From: Pontibacter oryzae
Lineage (GTDB): Bacteria > Bacteroidota > Bacteroidia > Cytophagales > Hymenobacteraceae
Assembly (NCBI RefSeq): GCF_003576375.1
Contig: NZ_QWGE01000004.1
Location: 488,832-552,831, forward strand
DNA length: 64,000 nt
Direction: 5' to 3'
Shown here one piece after another: positions 54,753 to 61,819 of the stretch; positions within the stretch are counted from its first letter, which is position 1, and every line of letters starts with the position of its first letter. A model generated the notes under the pieces. The model was not told the origin of the DNA. It worked only from the letters and a program-made list of their open reading frames with translations, and did not search any database. The position numbers were made by a program, and so were the translations under genes.

Positions 54753-54770
54753 CTCACTAGTGCTAGTGAG
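54753..54770. promoter_or_regulatory. 18-bp palindrome upstream of the receptor operon
   Basis: CTCACTAGTGCTAGTGAG, a perfect palindrome. A variant (ATCACTAATACTAGTGAT) lies at 55407-55424 before the truncated PepSY gene, and the flanks (a CACTAC and an ATTTTAG further on) also agree. Likely a binding site for an iron or siderophore regulator; the regulator is not identified. Confidence 0.5.
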
Positions 54771-54867
54771 GGCGTTTTGCGGGAACAGGCTACTATTAGC
54801 TAGATAGTATAAAAGGAAGGTGTGATAAGGGCTGAATTCAAAGCCTGGCCAAGTTAAGGCTGGCAAC

Positions 54868-54896
54868 AAAAAAGCCCGCTGGTTACGGCGGGCTTT
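54868..54896 (-). terminator. Terminator of the truncated PepSY gene
   Basis: A 9-bp stem AAAGCCCGC / GCGGGCTTT followed on the minus strand by TTTTTT, 25 bp after the stop. Confidence 0.8.
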
Positions 54897-54920
54897 AAGA
54901 ATAGTGAAAGTATGAATTTA

Positions 54921-55493
54921 TTAGGAGGCGTTGCTGAGAACGGGTCGCGGCGTGGCTGATTTGCTGCGCTGCGGTCCGGGCTTTTGGCGGTAATACCAGA
55001 TCACGAAACCCAAAATGGAAAGTATGCCCGGCATCAGGCCGCCGATGGCGTAAAGTATCTGCACAAACAAACCGGCGTAGTCGCCGAAGTGGATGGGGTG
55101 CAGCACCGTAAGGAAGCGCTCGAGCCAGGGCTGCTCCCGCAGAAAGTATACTTTCTCCTGCTCGCCGGAAGTATAGTTTACTTGTATGCTGCTGTACAGC
55201 CTGCCGTAGTATGACGGATCGGAGTACATGCGCCCCAGAAACTGCAGTTTGCCCTCTGTACTCGTCGGGAAGCGCACGTAGGTTACCTCAAACTCCGGGT
55301 GGCTGCTGTTCACGCGCGCCATGGCACCATCCACAGAAATGCCGAGTGCCGGTACTAAACAGGCAAGTATGGAATAGCTAAAATGGCTAATGGTGGGTAG
55401 TGGTGTATCACTAATACTAGTGATCAAACAGCATTGCTTAGATTTGATGAAGGAGGAGAAGTATAAAAAAAACACCTGCATGGGCAGTTGCAA
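54921..55493 (-). pseudogene. 5'-truncated PepSY_TM protein gene
   Basis: Only the C-terminal third of a PepSY-TM protein is recognisable: from about ALGISVDGAMARVNSSHPEF through FLTVLHPIHFGDYAGLF to one last membrane helix and a basic tail (WYYRQKPGPQR). The frame runs up to a TTG at 55493, but its first 45 codons cover the menB terminator and a palindrome and read as non-coding. The first credible Met is at 55322 (MARVNSS), giving 133 residues versus 370-400 for the family. Upstream regulatory sequence resembles that of the neighbouring receptor operon, so this looks like a deletion that fused a promoter to a gene tail. It might still be expressed. Confidence 0.65.
55407..55424. promoter_or_regulatory. 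18-bp palindrome, second copy
   Basis: ATCACTAATACTAGTGAT, matching the palindrome at 54753-54770 at 14 of 18 positions with the same symmetry axis. Confidence 0.45.
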
Positions 55494-55514
55494 TCGCTGG
55501 CCATGCAGGTGTTT
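55462..55514 (-). terminator. Terminator of menB
   Basis: A 14-bp stem AAACACCTGCATGG / CCATGCAGGTGTTT with a 17-nt loop; on the minus strand the exit arm runs into T8 and then ATACTTC. Confidence 0.85.
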
Positions 55515-55576
55515 CTATGTAGAGGATTTATATTTAGGCAGAGTTTATACTTTTAAAGTATAAACCAACATCATAC

Positions 55577-56419
55577 TTAAGATATCCAGGGAATATTGCT
55601 GAAATCCGGCTTTCGTTTTTCCAGGAAAGCGTTTCTTCCTTCTTTGGCTTCTTCCGTCATGTAAGCCAAACGGGTTGCCTCGCCTGCAAATACCTGCTGG
55701 CCCACCATACCGTCATCTGTTAGGTTAAAGGCAAATTTCAGCATTTTGATAGATGTCGGAGACTTGGCTAATATTTCCTGAGCCCACTCATAAGCGGTGT
55801 CTTCCAGTTCCTCATGAGGGATAACTGCGTTTACCATGCCCATGTCGTAGGCCTCTTGCGCCGAGTAGTTTCTGCCCAGGAAGAAGATCTCGCGGGCGCG
55901 TTTCTGGCCAACCATCTTTGCCAAATAAGCAGAGCCGTAACCACCGTCAAAGCTGGTTACGTCGGCATCTGTTTGCTTAAAGATCGCGTGCTCCTTGCTG
56001 GCTAGCGTCAGGTCGCAAACTACGTGTAAGCTATGCCCGCCACCTACTGCCCAACCCGGAACTACGGCAATCACTACCTTCGGCATGAAACGGATCAGAC
56101 GCTGCACCTCCAGTATGTTCAGGCGCGGCGTGCCAGACTCATCTACATAGCCTTGGTGGCCACGGGCGTTCTGGTCGCCGCCGCTGCAGAAAGAGTAAAC
56201 CCCGTCTTTTGTGGAAGGGCCTTCCGCAGAGAATAGCACAACGCCAATAGCGTGGTCCTCGCGGGCATCCAAAAAGGCATCAAATAGTTCGAATACTGTT
56301 TTTGGCCTGAAGGCATTGCGCACGTTCGGGCGGTTAAAAGCGATACGGGCCACGCCGTTTGCCTTTTTATAGGTTATATCTTCGTATTCCTTAGCGGTTT
56401 TCCAGTTTATCTTACTCAT
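55577..56419 (-). CDS. menB: 1,4-dihydroxy-2-naphthoyl-CoA synthase MenB
   Basis: A 280-residue crotonase-fold enzyme that cyclises o-succinylbenzoyl-CoA in menaquinone synthesis. MenB-specific features: FNRPNVRNAFRPKTVFEL, the long loop CSGGDQNARGHQGYVDE near 77-93, GWAVGGGHSLHVVCDLTLAS and TDADVTSFDGGYGSAYLAKM, where the Asp of SFDGGYG replaces the crotonase glutamate. Ends with RNAFLEKRKPDFSNIPWIS. Complete; monocistronic with its own terminator. Other men genes are not in the window except ubiE/menG. Confidence 0.96.
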   Translation of the reverse strand: MSKINWKTAKEYEDITYKKANGVARIAFNRPNVRNAFRPKTVFELFDAFLDAREDHAIGVVLFSAEGPSTKDGVYSFCSGGDQNARGHQGYVDESGTPRLNILEVQRLIRFMPKVVIAVVPGWAVGGGHSLHVVCDLTLASKEHAIFKQTDADVTSFDGGYGSAYLAKMVGQKRAREIFFLGRNYSAQEAYDMGMVNAVIPHEELEDTAYEWAQEILAKSPTSIKMLKFAFNLTDDGMVGQQVFAGEATRLAYMTEEAKEGRNAFLEKRKPDFSNIPWIS

Positions 56420-56667
56420 ATCGGATATTTTGCTGCAAGTTAGCGTTTTCTGGCTTTTGGCTCAACTGGTATTTAGCGGCAGGGGAGGAGTAGGCGATAG
56501 AACTAGCTACAGCATAAAAAGAAGCTTATTCAATTACCTTTTCAGGCAGAAGTACTCAATCCTGTCCACATGCTTTATTGACATAGGATGCGGGCTGCCG
56601 CTTTGCAGGGCTAAGGCACGCTTCTATGTGCCTTAAAAACTTTAGGTGAAGCGCTTTTTATACTTTC
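56420..56667. other. 248-bp spacer at the core/accessory border
   Basis: An open 68-codon frame (56430-56636) has no recognisable features and is not called. From here rightward the DNA is AT-richer and every gene is on the minus strand. Confidence 0.35.
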
Positions 56668-57354
56668 TCAGAACGTTGAGCAATCAATGGTATAGTCTAA
56701 TGTATTCACATCTTCCAGCGTAGTATGATACAAATAGGTCTTTTTATGTAGCGTTAGGAAAGGATTTGTGCCCGTATAGTACCAAAAGATTATTTTGATG
56801 TCTGTGTCAGGCTTTGACCTTAAAGTATAAGTTTTACTAATGTTTTCGTCATAGATATTTTCAGTATTGAGAAATGAGGTGTTGCTAGCATCAATCTCAT
56901 TTCTGATCATCAGTGGTGGGTTAACGTTGTTTAAAACTGTCACATTCAACTTTAACTCAATAGGTTTCCAGGCATTGATGTTGATGGTATTGGTCTTGCC
57001 AGGTGCAATGTCAATCGTATTTAAATACTCAGGGTAATAAGGAAACCCATAATACTGCTCCGAAAAAGTATAGCGTTCTCCCTCCTGTAGTTTATAGTTG
57101 AAGGTGATCGAGTAATCTCCGTTCTCATCGGTATATGCCGTAGCAACTTCCTGCGATCTCGATCCACACATAAAGTTCTCGCATTTTTCCCAACTTTTAA
57201 CCAATACTATCTTGTAGCCGCCTATATTTATACCTCTAGTATGGTCCGAGACATGCCCTTTTATTACCGTCTCAACCCCAACATCTTCTTCCGAACAAGA
57301 GGCAAAAGTTAATAGCAAAACAAAATAGACAGTTATCCTCAGGAAGTGTTTCAT
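56668..57354 (-). CDS. Hypothetical lipoprotein with Ig/CNA-like region
   Basis: A 228-residue lipoprotein: MKHFLRITVYFVLLLTFASC with lipobox FASC. The mature part begins with a carboxypeptidase-regulatory/CnaB-like strand pattern (IKGHVSDHTRGINIGGYKIV, ATAYTDENGDYSITFNY) containing two Cys in CENFMCG, then further beta strands. The frame extends to 57381, but the ATG at 57354 precedes the signal. AT-rich. Probably surface or periplasmic; function unknown. Confidence 0.65.
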   Translation of the reverse strand: MKHFLRITVYFVLLLTFASCSEEDVGVETVIKGHVSDHTRGINIGGYKIVLVKSWEKCENFMCGSRSQEVATAYTDENGDYSITFNYKLQEGERYTFSEQYYGFPYYPEYLNTIDIAPGKTNTININAWKPIELKLNVTVLNNVNPPLMIRNEIDASNTSFLNTENIYDENISKTYTLRSKPDTDIKIIFWYYTGTNPFLTLHKKTYLYHTTLEDVNTLDYTIDCSTF

Positions 57355-57468
57355 AGTTGGGATTGATTTAATTTCCTGCAACTGCTTGGGTTACTATGTA
57401 GCCAATAGGTTGCTTAACGGATTTGTATAAACGTCGTGCGCATGCTATTTATAGAAGGTTGGCGGGCG

Positions 57469-58035
57469 TTATTTTTTCTCTTGGATAGACATTGAACTTA
57501 AGCAATTGTATAATACATTTTTGAGTGTCAGCACATAGAGCTCCTCCATTCGTGCGTTAGTTGCATCTACTGATTGAACAGAAAGCTCACCACTTGAATT
57601 ACATTCTTTAATCAGCTCGCCTGTCTCTTTGTTAATCAGGTTTACTTTCAGTTGGGCAAAGCTTTTTTCCTTTTCACTACTCCAAGTAGATGTAAACTCT
57701 TTGTAACTCTCACTGACGTCGATTATCACTTTTACAGATTCTCCGGAAGCAGTTGAGTTTTCTCTAATCACTTTTTCTAGCAGTTCTTTATGGCTAACTG
57801 TTAAAGCTGGTACATGCGTTATTAGAGTATTTGGCTTTGATACAACAGGTAATTTTATGTCTTCTGTCTTTTGGTTATGTCTACTATCAATAATCTCAAC
57901 TTCCTGTATATTGTACTGAAGGCCCAAGTGAGGTAAGTCAGCCTGTTTTATCTGTGATATATAATTGCTCGCAGCACAGCTCGACAATAAAGTTGTCATG
58001 AAAAGTAAAATGTACTTTAATGATCTCTTTTTCAT
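57469..58035 (-). CDS. Hypothetical lipoprotein
   Basis: A 188-residue lipoprotein: MKKRSLKYILLFMTTLLSSC with lipobox LSSC. The mature part has alternating strands and helices (HLGLQYNIQEVEIIDSRHNQ; VKVIIDVSESYKEFTS; LYVLTLKNVLYNCLSSM). The layout resembles DUF4136-like or LPS-assembly-type lipoproteins, but nothing decisive. The upstream in-frame ATG at 58059 would add eight residues before the basic leader; 58035 is preferred. Confidence 0.6.
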   Translation of the reverse strand: MKKRSLKYILLFMTTLLSSCAASNYISQIKQADLPHLGLQYNIQEVEIIDSRHNQKTEDIKLPVVSKPNTLITHVPALTVSHKELLEKVIRENSTASGESVKVIIDVSESYKEFTSTWSSEKEKSFAQLKVNLINKETGELIKECNSSGELSVQSVDATNARMEELYVLTLKNVLYNCLSSMSIQEKK

Positions 58036-58213
58036 TTTTATATTATTAAGTAAAGCCAATGTGCTGGTATATTTAAGGCTGAACCGTGTTGGGCGCAGGT
58101 TTTACTACTATATTGTCCAATGCCGGAGTACTTGAATCATAATTTTCTGAAAGCTTCTTAAAGATTCATATTAAGTTGCACGTACTATTTTACCTAGTGT
58201 CAAAAGCCTATCC

Positions 58214-58429
58214 CTAAACTGGATTGTGACTATTGGGAAAGAATGCTTTTAGTACAAAGTAGACAACTGCATAAATACCTCCCCAAGACGCTATATCAAT
58301 TAGAAACTTGATGCTGAATATACCTTCGCTGAAAATATCATAATCGAACCCTACTAACCAATGCACTAGCTTCACTGCACCATACGTTATAAAAAGGGTT
58401 ATAAAATCGATTGACCAGTTGTTTTTCAT
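58214..58429 (-). CDS. Small membrane protein
   Basis: A 71-residue protein with two membrane helices (about 8-25 and 42-62: SWGGIYAVVYFVLKAFF) joined by an acidic loop (GFDYDIFSEGIF). No family recognised. Composition fits a real small membrane protein of accessory DNA. Confidence 0.5.
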   Translation of the reverse strand: MKNNWSIDFITLFITYGAVKLVHWLVGFDYDIFSEGIFSIKFLIDIASWGGIYAVVYFVLKAFFPNSHNPV

Positions 58430-58681
58430 ATTTTTAAGTATTTATTCAAAAGTTAATTTCTAATGTACTTAATTAAATAATCTGCTGCTTATTCTTATAC
58501 TATTACATACATCTGTCACTTTTTCTTCAAAGCAGTCTGCTTTAATTCTACAACTTACTGCCAATGGGTTGGTATAACCGCAGTTCTTTACAATGGTATT
58601 TTGGAGTCAGGGAGTTAATCTCTTCTGAGAAGGTAAACTAAAGCAAGCTAAAATTACAATTATGCGTTGTGGGTACAGTTC

Positions 58682-59596
58682 TTAAAATATAGATAACTCA
58701 GATTTGGTTGTAAATTCTTCTAAAAATCTCATGCCCTTATAAGAGTTTCCTTTTTGATTTAATTTTGGACTCCAAACAGCAATCGCATAGTGATTAGGAT
58801 GAATTGCAATTATTCCTCCTCCAACGCCACTCTTGCCGGGAAGCCCGACTTTAAACGCGAAGTCCCCGGATTCGTCATAAAACCCACAAGTTAGCATAAG
58901 TGCATTAATCCTTTTCGTTTGGCTACTGCTTAGTATCGTAGTGTTATCTATTACATTCTGGCCATTATTTGCGAGAAATAAGAATGTCTCCGAAAGTTCT
59001 TTGCAATTCATTTCAATTGAGCAAAGATCAAAGTAGAATTCAAGTACTTCTGAAGGGTCATTTTTAATATTCCCGAAGGATTTAATAAAATTACATAAAG
59101 CCACGTTCCTAAAACCTATTTCCTTCTCTGATGCGGCAATCCTCGAAGAATAATTTAAGTCGGAATTGTTACAAATACTTCTAACAAATGTCAGAAAATC
59201 TTCTTTAGGGTTTTTTAGACTGCTGACAAGAATATCCGAAATCACAATGGCACCAGCGTTTATGAAAGGGTTTCTAGGTATGCCGTTATCAGTTTCAAGT
59301 TGCACCAAAGAATTAAACGGCGTTCCGGAAGGTTCTACACCAACTCTTTCCCAAACCTTCTCCCCAAGAAGCTGATAAGCCAAGCTTAACGATAAAACTT
59401 TCGCTATGCTTTGTATCGAGAATTTATCGTAACAATTTCCGATTCCGAAATTAACCTGGTCGGTTGTTGAAATATATACTCCAAAGTTTTCTGTATCTAC
59501 GTTAGCTAATTGAGGAATGTAAGTTGGTAACTTCCCCGTATCTTCTACATTTTTAACTTTATGATATACGTGTTCTATTATTTCCTTGAAATTCAT
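58682..59596 (-). CDS. glsA: Glutaminase
   Basis: A 304-residue serine-dependent beta-lactamase-like glutaminase, converting glutamine to glutamate and ammonia. The catalytic Ser63-x-x-Lys66 is in KFSIQSIAKVLSL, followed by conserved RNPFINAGAIVISDIL (NPFINAGA) and GLPGKSGVGGGIIAIHP near 249-265. Complete. AT-rich with codon use unlike core genes here, and located at the edge of the cassette-like array; a 5' boundary site (59616-59680) lies just upstream of its ATG. Confidence 0.94.
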   Translation of the reverse strand: MNFKEIIEHVYHKVKNVEDTGKLPTYIPQLANVDTENFGVYISTTDQVNFGIGNCYDKFSIQSIAKVLSLSLAYQLLGEKVWERVGVEPSGTPFNSLVQLETDNGIPRNPFINAGAIVISDILVSSLKNPKEDFLTFVRSICNNSDLNYSSRIAASEKEIGFRNVALCNFIKSFGNIKNDPSEVLEFYFDLCSIEMNCKELSETFLFLANNGQNVIDNTTILSSSQTKRINALMLTCGFYDESGDFAFKVGLPGKSGVGGGIIAIHPNHYAIAVWSPKLNQKGNSYKGMRFLEEFTTKSELSIF

Positions 59597-59615
59597 TCTA
59601 TTATTTTAGAATTCT

Positions 59616-59680
59616 ATATAACGTTTAGTACAAGCTGCGAACGAGGCGTAGCCGAGTATGGTGCCTGTGGAGTGTTGGGC
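59616..59680 (-). other. attC-like site B
   Basis: A 65-bp site with outer arms ATATAAC (59616-59622) and GTTGGGC (59674-59680) and a central GAGGCGTAGCCGA mini-hairpin. It lies 15 bp after the stop of the 132-residue gene. The core GAGGC...AGCCGA is shared with site A. Its GTTGGGCAAA end is mirrored at 60105-60115, the other end of the same gene unit. Confidence 0.55.
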
Positions 59681-59695
59681 AAAGGCTTTCTTTCA

Positions 59696-60094
59696 CTACT
59701 CTTTAATATCTTCCGTTAATTTCACCTCACTATCATCCAAAACTTTGAAGTGCTCCTCTGTTAGTTTGAAGTAATGAGGGTTTAGAATCACATAATCGCT
59801 GTGGTCGTAAGATTCACCAATTAACTTACTTCCGACTCTAAAAAAGGCATGGTAAAAGTCTGCGTCGCTAAAGTAATCAGCAAGTATATCTACTATTTCT
59901 GTTTTATTCTTTTGAGTTAATATTATCTGCCATTCAGAATTTACAAATGGTAGAAGCTTTTTAGCTCTTAAACTTTTCTCAGGATTATATTCTTCTTCAG
60001 TCCAAGTAGAATTTAGTGTAATAGAGCAGTCTGTCTGGCAGCTATCAATGATGGCTATAAGTTTATTCAGAAACTGAAACTTAGATTTTTTCAT
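59696..60094 (-). CDS. Cassette-borne hypothetical protein
   Basis: A 132-residue acidic cytoplasmic protein without signal or membrane segment (SWTEEEYNPEKSLRAKKLLP reads from about 29; EIVDILADYFSDADFYHAFF follows). I do not recognise it. It is flanked by inverted ends: GTTGGGCAAAGGCTT at 59674 and the complement of GTTGGGCAAAAGCTA at 60101-60115, 13 of 15 matching. Strongly AT-rich against the rest of the window. The name of the function should stay open; small immunity or metabolism proteins are common cargo in integron cassettes. Confidence 0.65.
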   Translation of the reverse strand: MKKSKFQFLNKLIAIIDSCQTDCSITLNSTWTEEEYNPEKSLRAKKLLPFVNSEWQIILTQKNKTEIVDILADYFSDADFYHAFFRVGSKLIGESYDHSDYVILNPHYFKLTEEHFKVLDDSEVKLTEDIKE

Positions 60095-60108
60095 AGCTTA
60101 TAGCTTTT

Positions 60109-60178
60109 GCCCAACGTTGTTCGTGCAGAAGGTGTGCGAGGCTTTCAGCCGAAGCATAACTTCTGAACTGTGTTGGCA
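60109..60178 (-). other. attC-like site A
   Basis: A 70-bp site: outer arms GCCCAAC (60109-60115, matching RYYYAAC) and GTTGGCA (60172-60178), inner arms CAGAAG / CTTCTG (60126-60131 with 60160-60165) and a terminal GGCTTTCAGCC hairpin (60140-60150). It lies 9 bp after the stop of the 138-residue gene on the minus strand. The arrangement of two arm pairs is the attC design. Confidence 0.65.
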
Positions 60179-60187
60179 AGCGTAATT

Positions 60188-60604
60188 CTATTGCACTTCT
60201 ATTTTCTTTTCTTTAAAGAACTCCCGAAGTTCATCTGAGACAGGGTCAACTTTACTGATACGTCTTTTTGCTCCGCCTTTCAACTTTAAATCAAGGAATT
60301 TATTTCCATTTCTTTCTTTGAATACCGCTTCCCCAATTTCATGTAGGCCAATCTCACCTTTAGTCGTTCTAAATAAACTATAGATAAGCACCGCTAAATG
60401 CGCAAGTCCGATAACGCTTCCTGTCCATAACAAGAACTCATCCCCTGTTTTCATATATCTCAATATCGATAAGATACCGTAGATGGTCCACATTGATGAG
60501 GAAGCAATTCTCCTAAACTTTTCTTTTTTCGCTTTGTCTCGGATAGTAATTTTCTCTTCACCTAATACTATCTCTCCTTTTTCTAAAGGTAAAATTCTTT
60601 CCAT
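60188..60604 (-). CDS. Cassette-borne hypothetical membrane protein
   Basis: A 138-residue protein with a basic N-terminal third (ITIRDKAKKEKFRRIASSS), a membrane hairpin of two helices (about 38-51 and 58-78: LLWTGSVIGLAHLAVLIYSL) and a basic C-terminal domain (GGAKRRISKVDPVSDELREF). Family not recognised; a PH-like fold around two helices is possible. The unit is bounded by GTTGGCAAGCGTAAT at 60172 and the complement of GTTGGCAAACATAAA at 60614-60628 (12 of 15 matching). Confidence 0.65.
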   Translation of the reverse strand: MERILPLEKGEIVLGEEKITIRDKAKKEKFRRIASSSMWTIYGILSILRYMKTGDEFLLWTGSVIGLAHLAVLIYSLFRTTKGEIGLHEIGEAVFKERNGNKFLDLKLKGGAKRRISKVDPVSDELREFFKEKKIEVQ

Positions 60605-60621
60605 TTTTCAATTTTTATGTT

Positions 60622-60693
60622 TGCCAACGAAATGGTCTAGCAGACGCTTTAGCTTGAAACACTTGCTAAGGTGTCTGCTAGGGTGTGGTGGCC
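60622..60693 (-). other. attC-like site C
   Basis: Outer arm TGCCAAC (60622-60628), inner arms CTAGCAGAC / GTCTGCTAG (60637-60645 with 60673-60681, perfect 9 bp), outer right arm GGTGGCC (60687-60693) with G in place of the expected T of GTT. The altered core may mean the site is inactive. Confidence 0.5.
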
Positions 60694-61193
60694 GGGGTTG
60701 TTTTTTCCCTTTTCTCCCGGCACTGCGATGTAAAAATAAGGGAAAAACAACCCGGATGGTTGTGAAGTTTTACACCTATTATACTTCTTTCAAGTGGCGC
60801 TTTAGCCGTCGGCAATGTCGTTAATGCGCTATTGGCGGCGTTGCCAGAGGCGTCAGGCTCCGGGCTGGCCCACAATCAAATAAAAACTAATCAATCATTG
60901 GCCTCTCTGTTGCCGCCAACTCTCTGTAAAAGAGCCACCTGCCGAAGTTATGCGCTTGACTTTGTCAATTCTCAAGTATAACTTCGCCCCACCAAAGTCT
61001 TGCCTGGACGCTTCCGTCCGAAAGCCAGCTTTCTCCCGGCACCGCCGAAGCAAGACTTCGGGTCAGAAACCCCGTTTCCTCCTTTGGCTCTTTTGCTGAC
61101 CGTTGCCCGGCTTTAGTGGCCTTTGATGCCCTCCAGCCCCTTAAAAAGCCTGAAAGACACGCCACTTTAAAACCCGAAAATAATCCCAATCAC
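60694..61193. other. 500-bp cassette unit without a supported gene
   Basis: GC-richer than the flanking units. Two short minus-strand ORFs (60678-60875 and 60965-61189) are open, but neither shows a signal, domain or convincing composition. The ends GGTGGCCG (60687-60694) and CGGCCAAC (61193-61200) are inverted repeats with one mismatch, so it behaves as a unit. Non-coding cassettes are known in integrons. Confidence 0.4.
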
Positions 61194-61260
61194 GGCCAAC
61201 GGACTGGTGTAGACGATGTGCAAAGCGAAGACGCAGCATAGAGTATACACATGGTTGTCA
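61194..61260 (-). other. attC-like site D
   Basis: A 67-bp site with arms GGCCAAC (61194-61200) and GTTGTCA (61254-61260) and partly paired inner arms GTGTAgAC / GTaTACAC. The right arm directly abuts the stop of the 63-residue gene. Confidence 0.45.
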
Positions 61261-61261
61261 C

Positions 61262-61453
61262 TTAGTTATTTTTCAGCAACGCTATGTGTAGAGCAATTTG
61301 CGCCACACCCAACGCCACATAAGCTATAAGATTATTACCGCTTTCTTTTTCTGTTACTTTAGCTTGGTTCCTATGGGCAGCAAGTTTAACATACTCGTTT
61401 GTCCAACTTTTCAGGTGCAGAACAAGTAGTTCTTGCTCTTGGCTCTCTACCAT
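61262..61453 (-). CDS. Small hypothetical membrane protein
   Basis: A 63-residue protein: a charged helical N-terminal half (ESQEQELLVLHLKSWTNEYV) and one C-terminal membrane helix (LIAYVALGVAQIALHIALL). The stop codon touches site D. A tail-anchored topology is suggested. Its unit ends do not match each other, unlike the three units to the left. Confidence 0.5.
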   Translation of the reverse strand: MVESQEQELLVLHLKSWTNEYVKLAAHRNQAKVTEKESGNNLIAYVALGVAQIALHIALLKNN

Positions 61454-61739
61454 TTCTTCTAACTATAGAGAATCGAGATGCTCACCTGGGAGAGGCGGTA
61501 CATAGCTGAACTCTGGGTTAGAGAGTTTTCTGATAAAAGTGTCAGCTCGCTCAGCTGGCCCAGCATCTAGCCGGTGAGGCTATAGTGGGGTGCAGGTGCC
61601 CACCAGCACTCCGTGCGGAATCATGTCAGTACGGAAGTAAGAGAAGCGACCTCTGCCAAGCAAGTGTAAATCAGATTTGTCATACACTTTTCCTCTTTTG
61701 GTATAAGTATGAAATTAATATATGAATGGTTGACTTAAG
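61454..61739. other. 286-bp region with a possible site and a coding remnant
   Basis: TCTAAC (61458) and GTTAGAGA (61519) could be arms of another attC-like site. Between about 61590 and 61680 the minus strand reads GRFSYFRTDMIPHGVLVGTC before a stop, which looks like coding sequence but has no start or domain; it may be a decayed gene fragment. Confidence 0.3.
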
Positions 61740-61819
61740 ATAACGAAAAGCGGCTTGCTGCATACGGCTTCAAGTTGGTTCAGCCAGTATGCAGCAAGTC
61801 GCTATTATTAATGCGTTAT
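61740..61819 (-). other. attC-like site G
   Basis: An 80-bp site that begins immediately after the TAA stop of the 238-residue lipoprotein gene. Outer arms ATAACG (61740-61745) and CGTTAT (61814-61819); inner arms of 17 bp with 16 paired (61749-61765 with 61787-61803); a 21-nt terminal loop. It could also act as the gene's terminator, but there is no T-run. Confidence 0.5.

Noticed and set aside
56430..56636. 68-residue ORF after menB
   Set aside because: No ribosome-binding site, no recognisable sequence, and it overlaps the menB promoter region.
57360..57470. Further attC-like site (GCTTAACG ... GCGTTATTT)
   Set aside because: The arms are present, but neither neighbouring gene unit has matching ends and inner arms do not pair well.
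60678..61189. Two short minus-strand ORFs in the GC-rich cassette
   Set aside because: Neither has a signal, motif or plausible composition; one overlaps site C.
61600..61700. Possible group II intron fragment (GTGCG start near 61613)
   Set aside because: Only the 5' pentamer resembles a group II intron; no domain V hairpin and no reverse transcriptase ORF are present.
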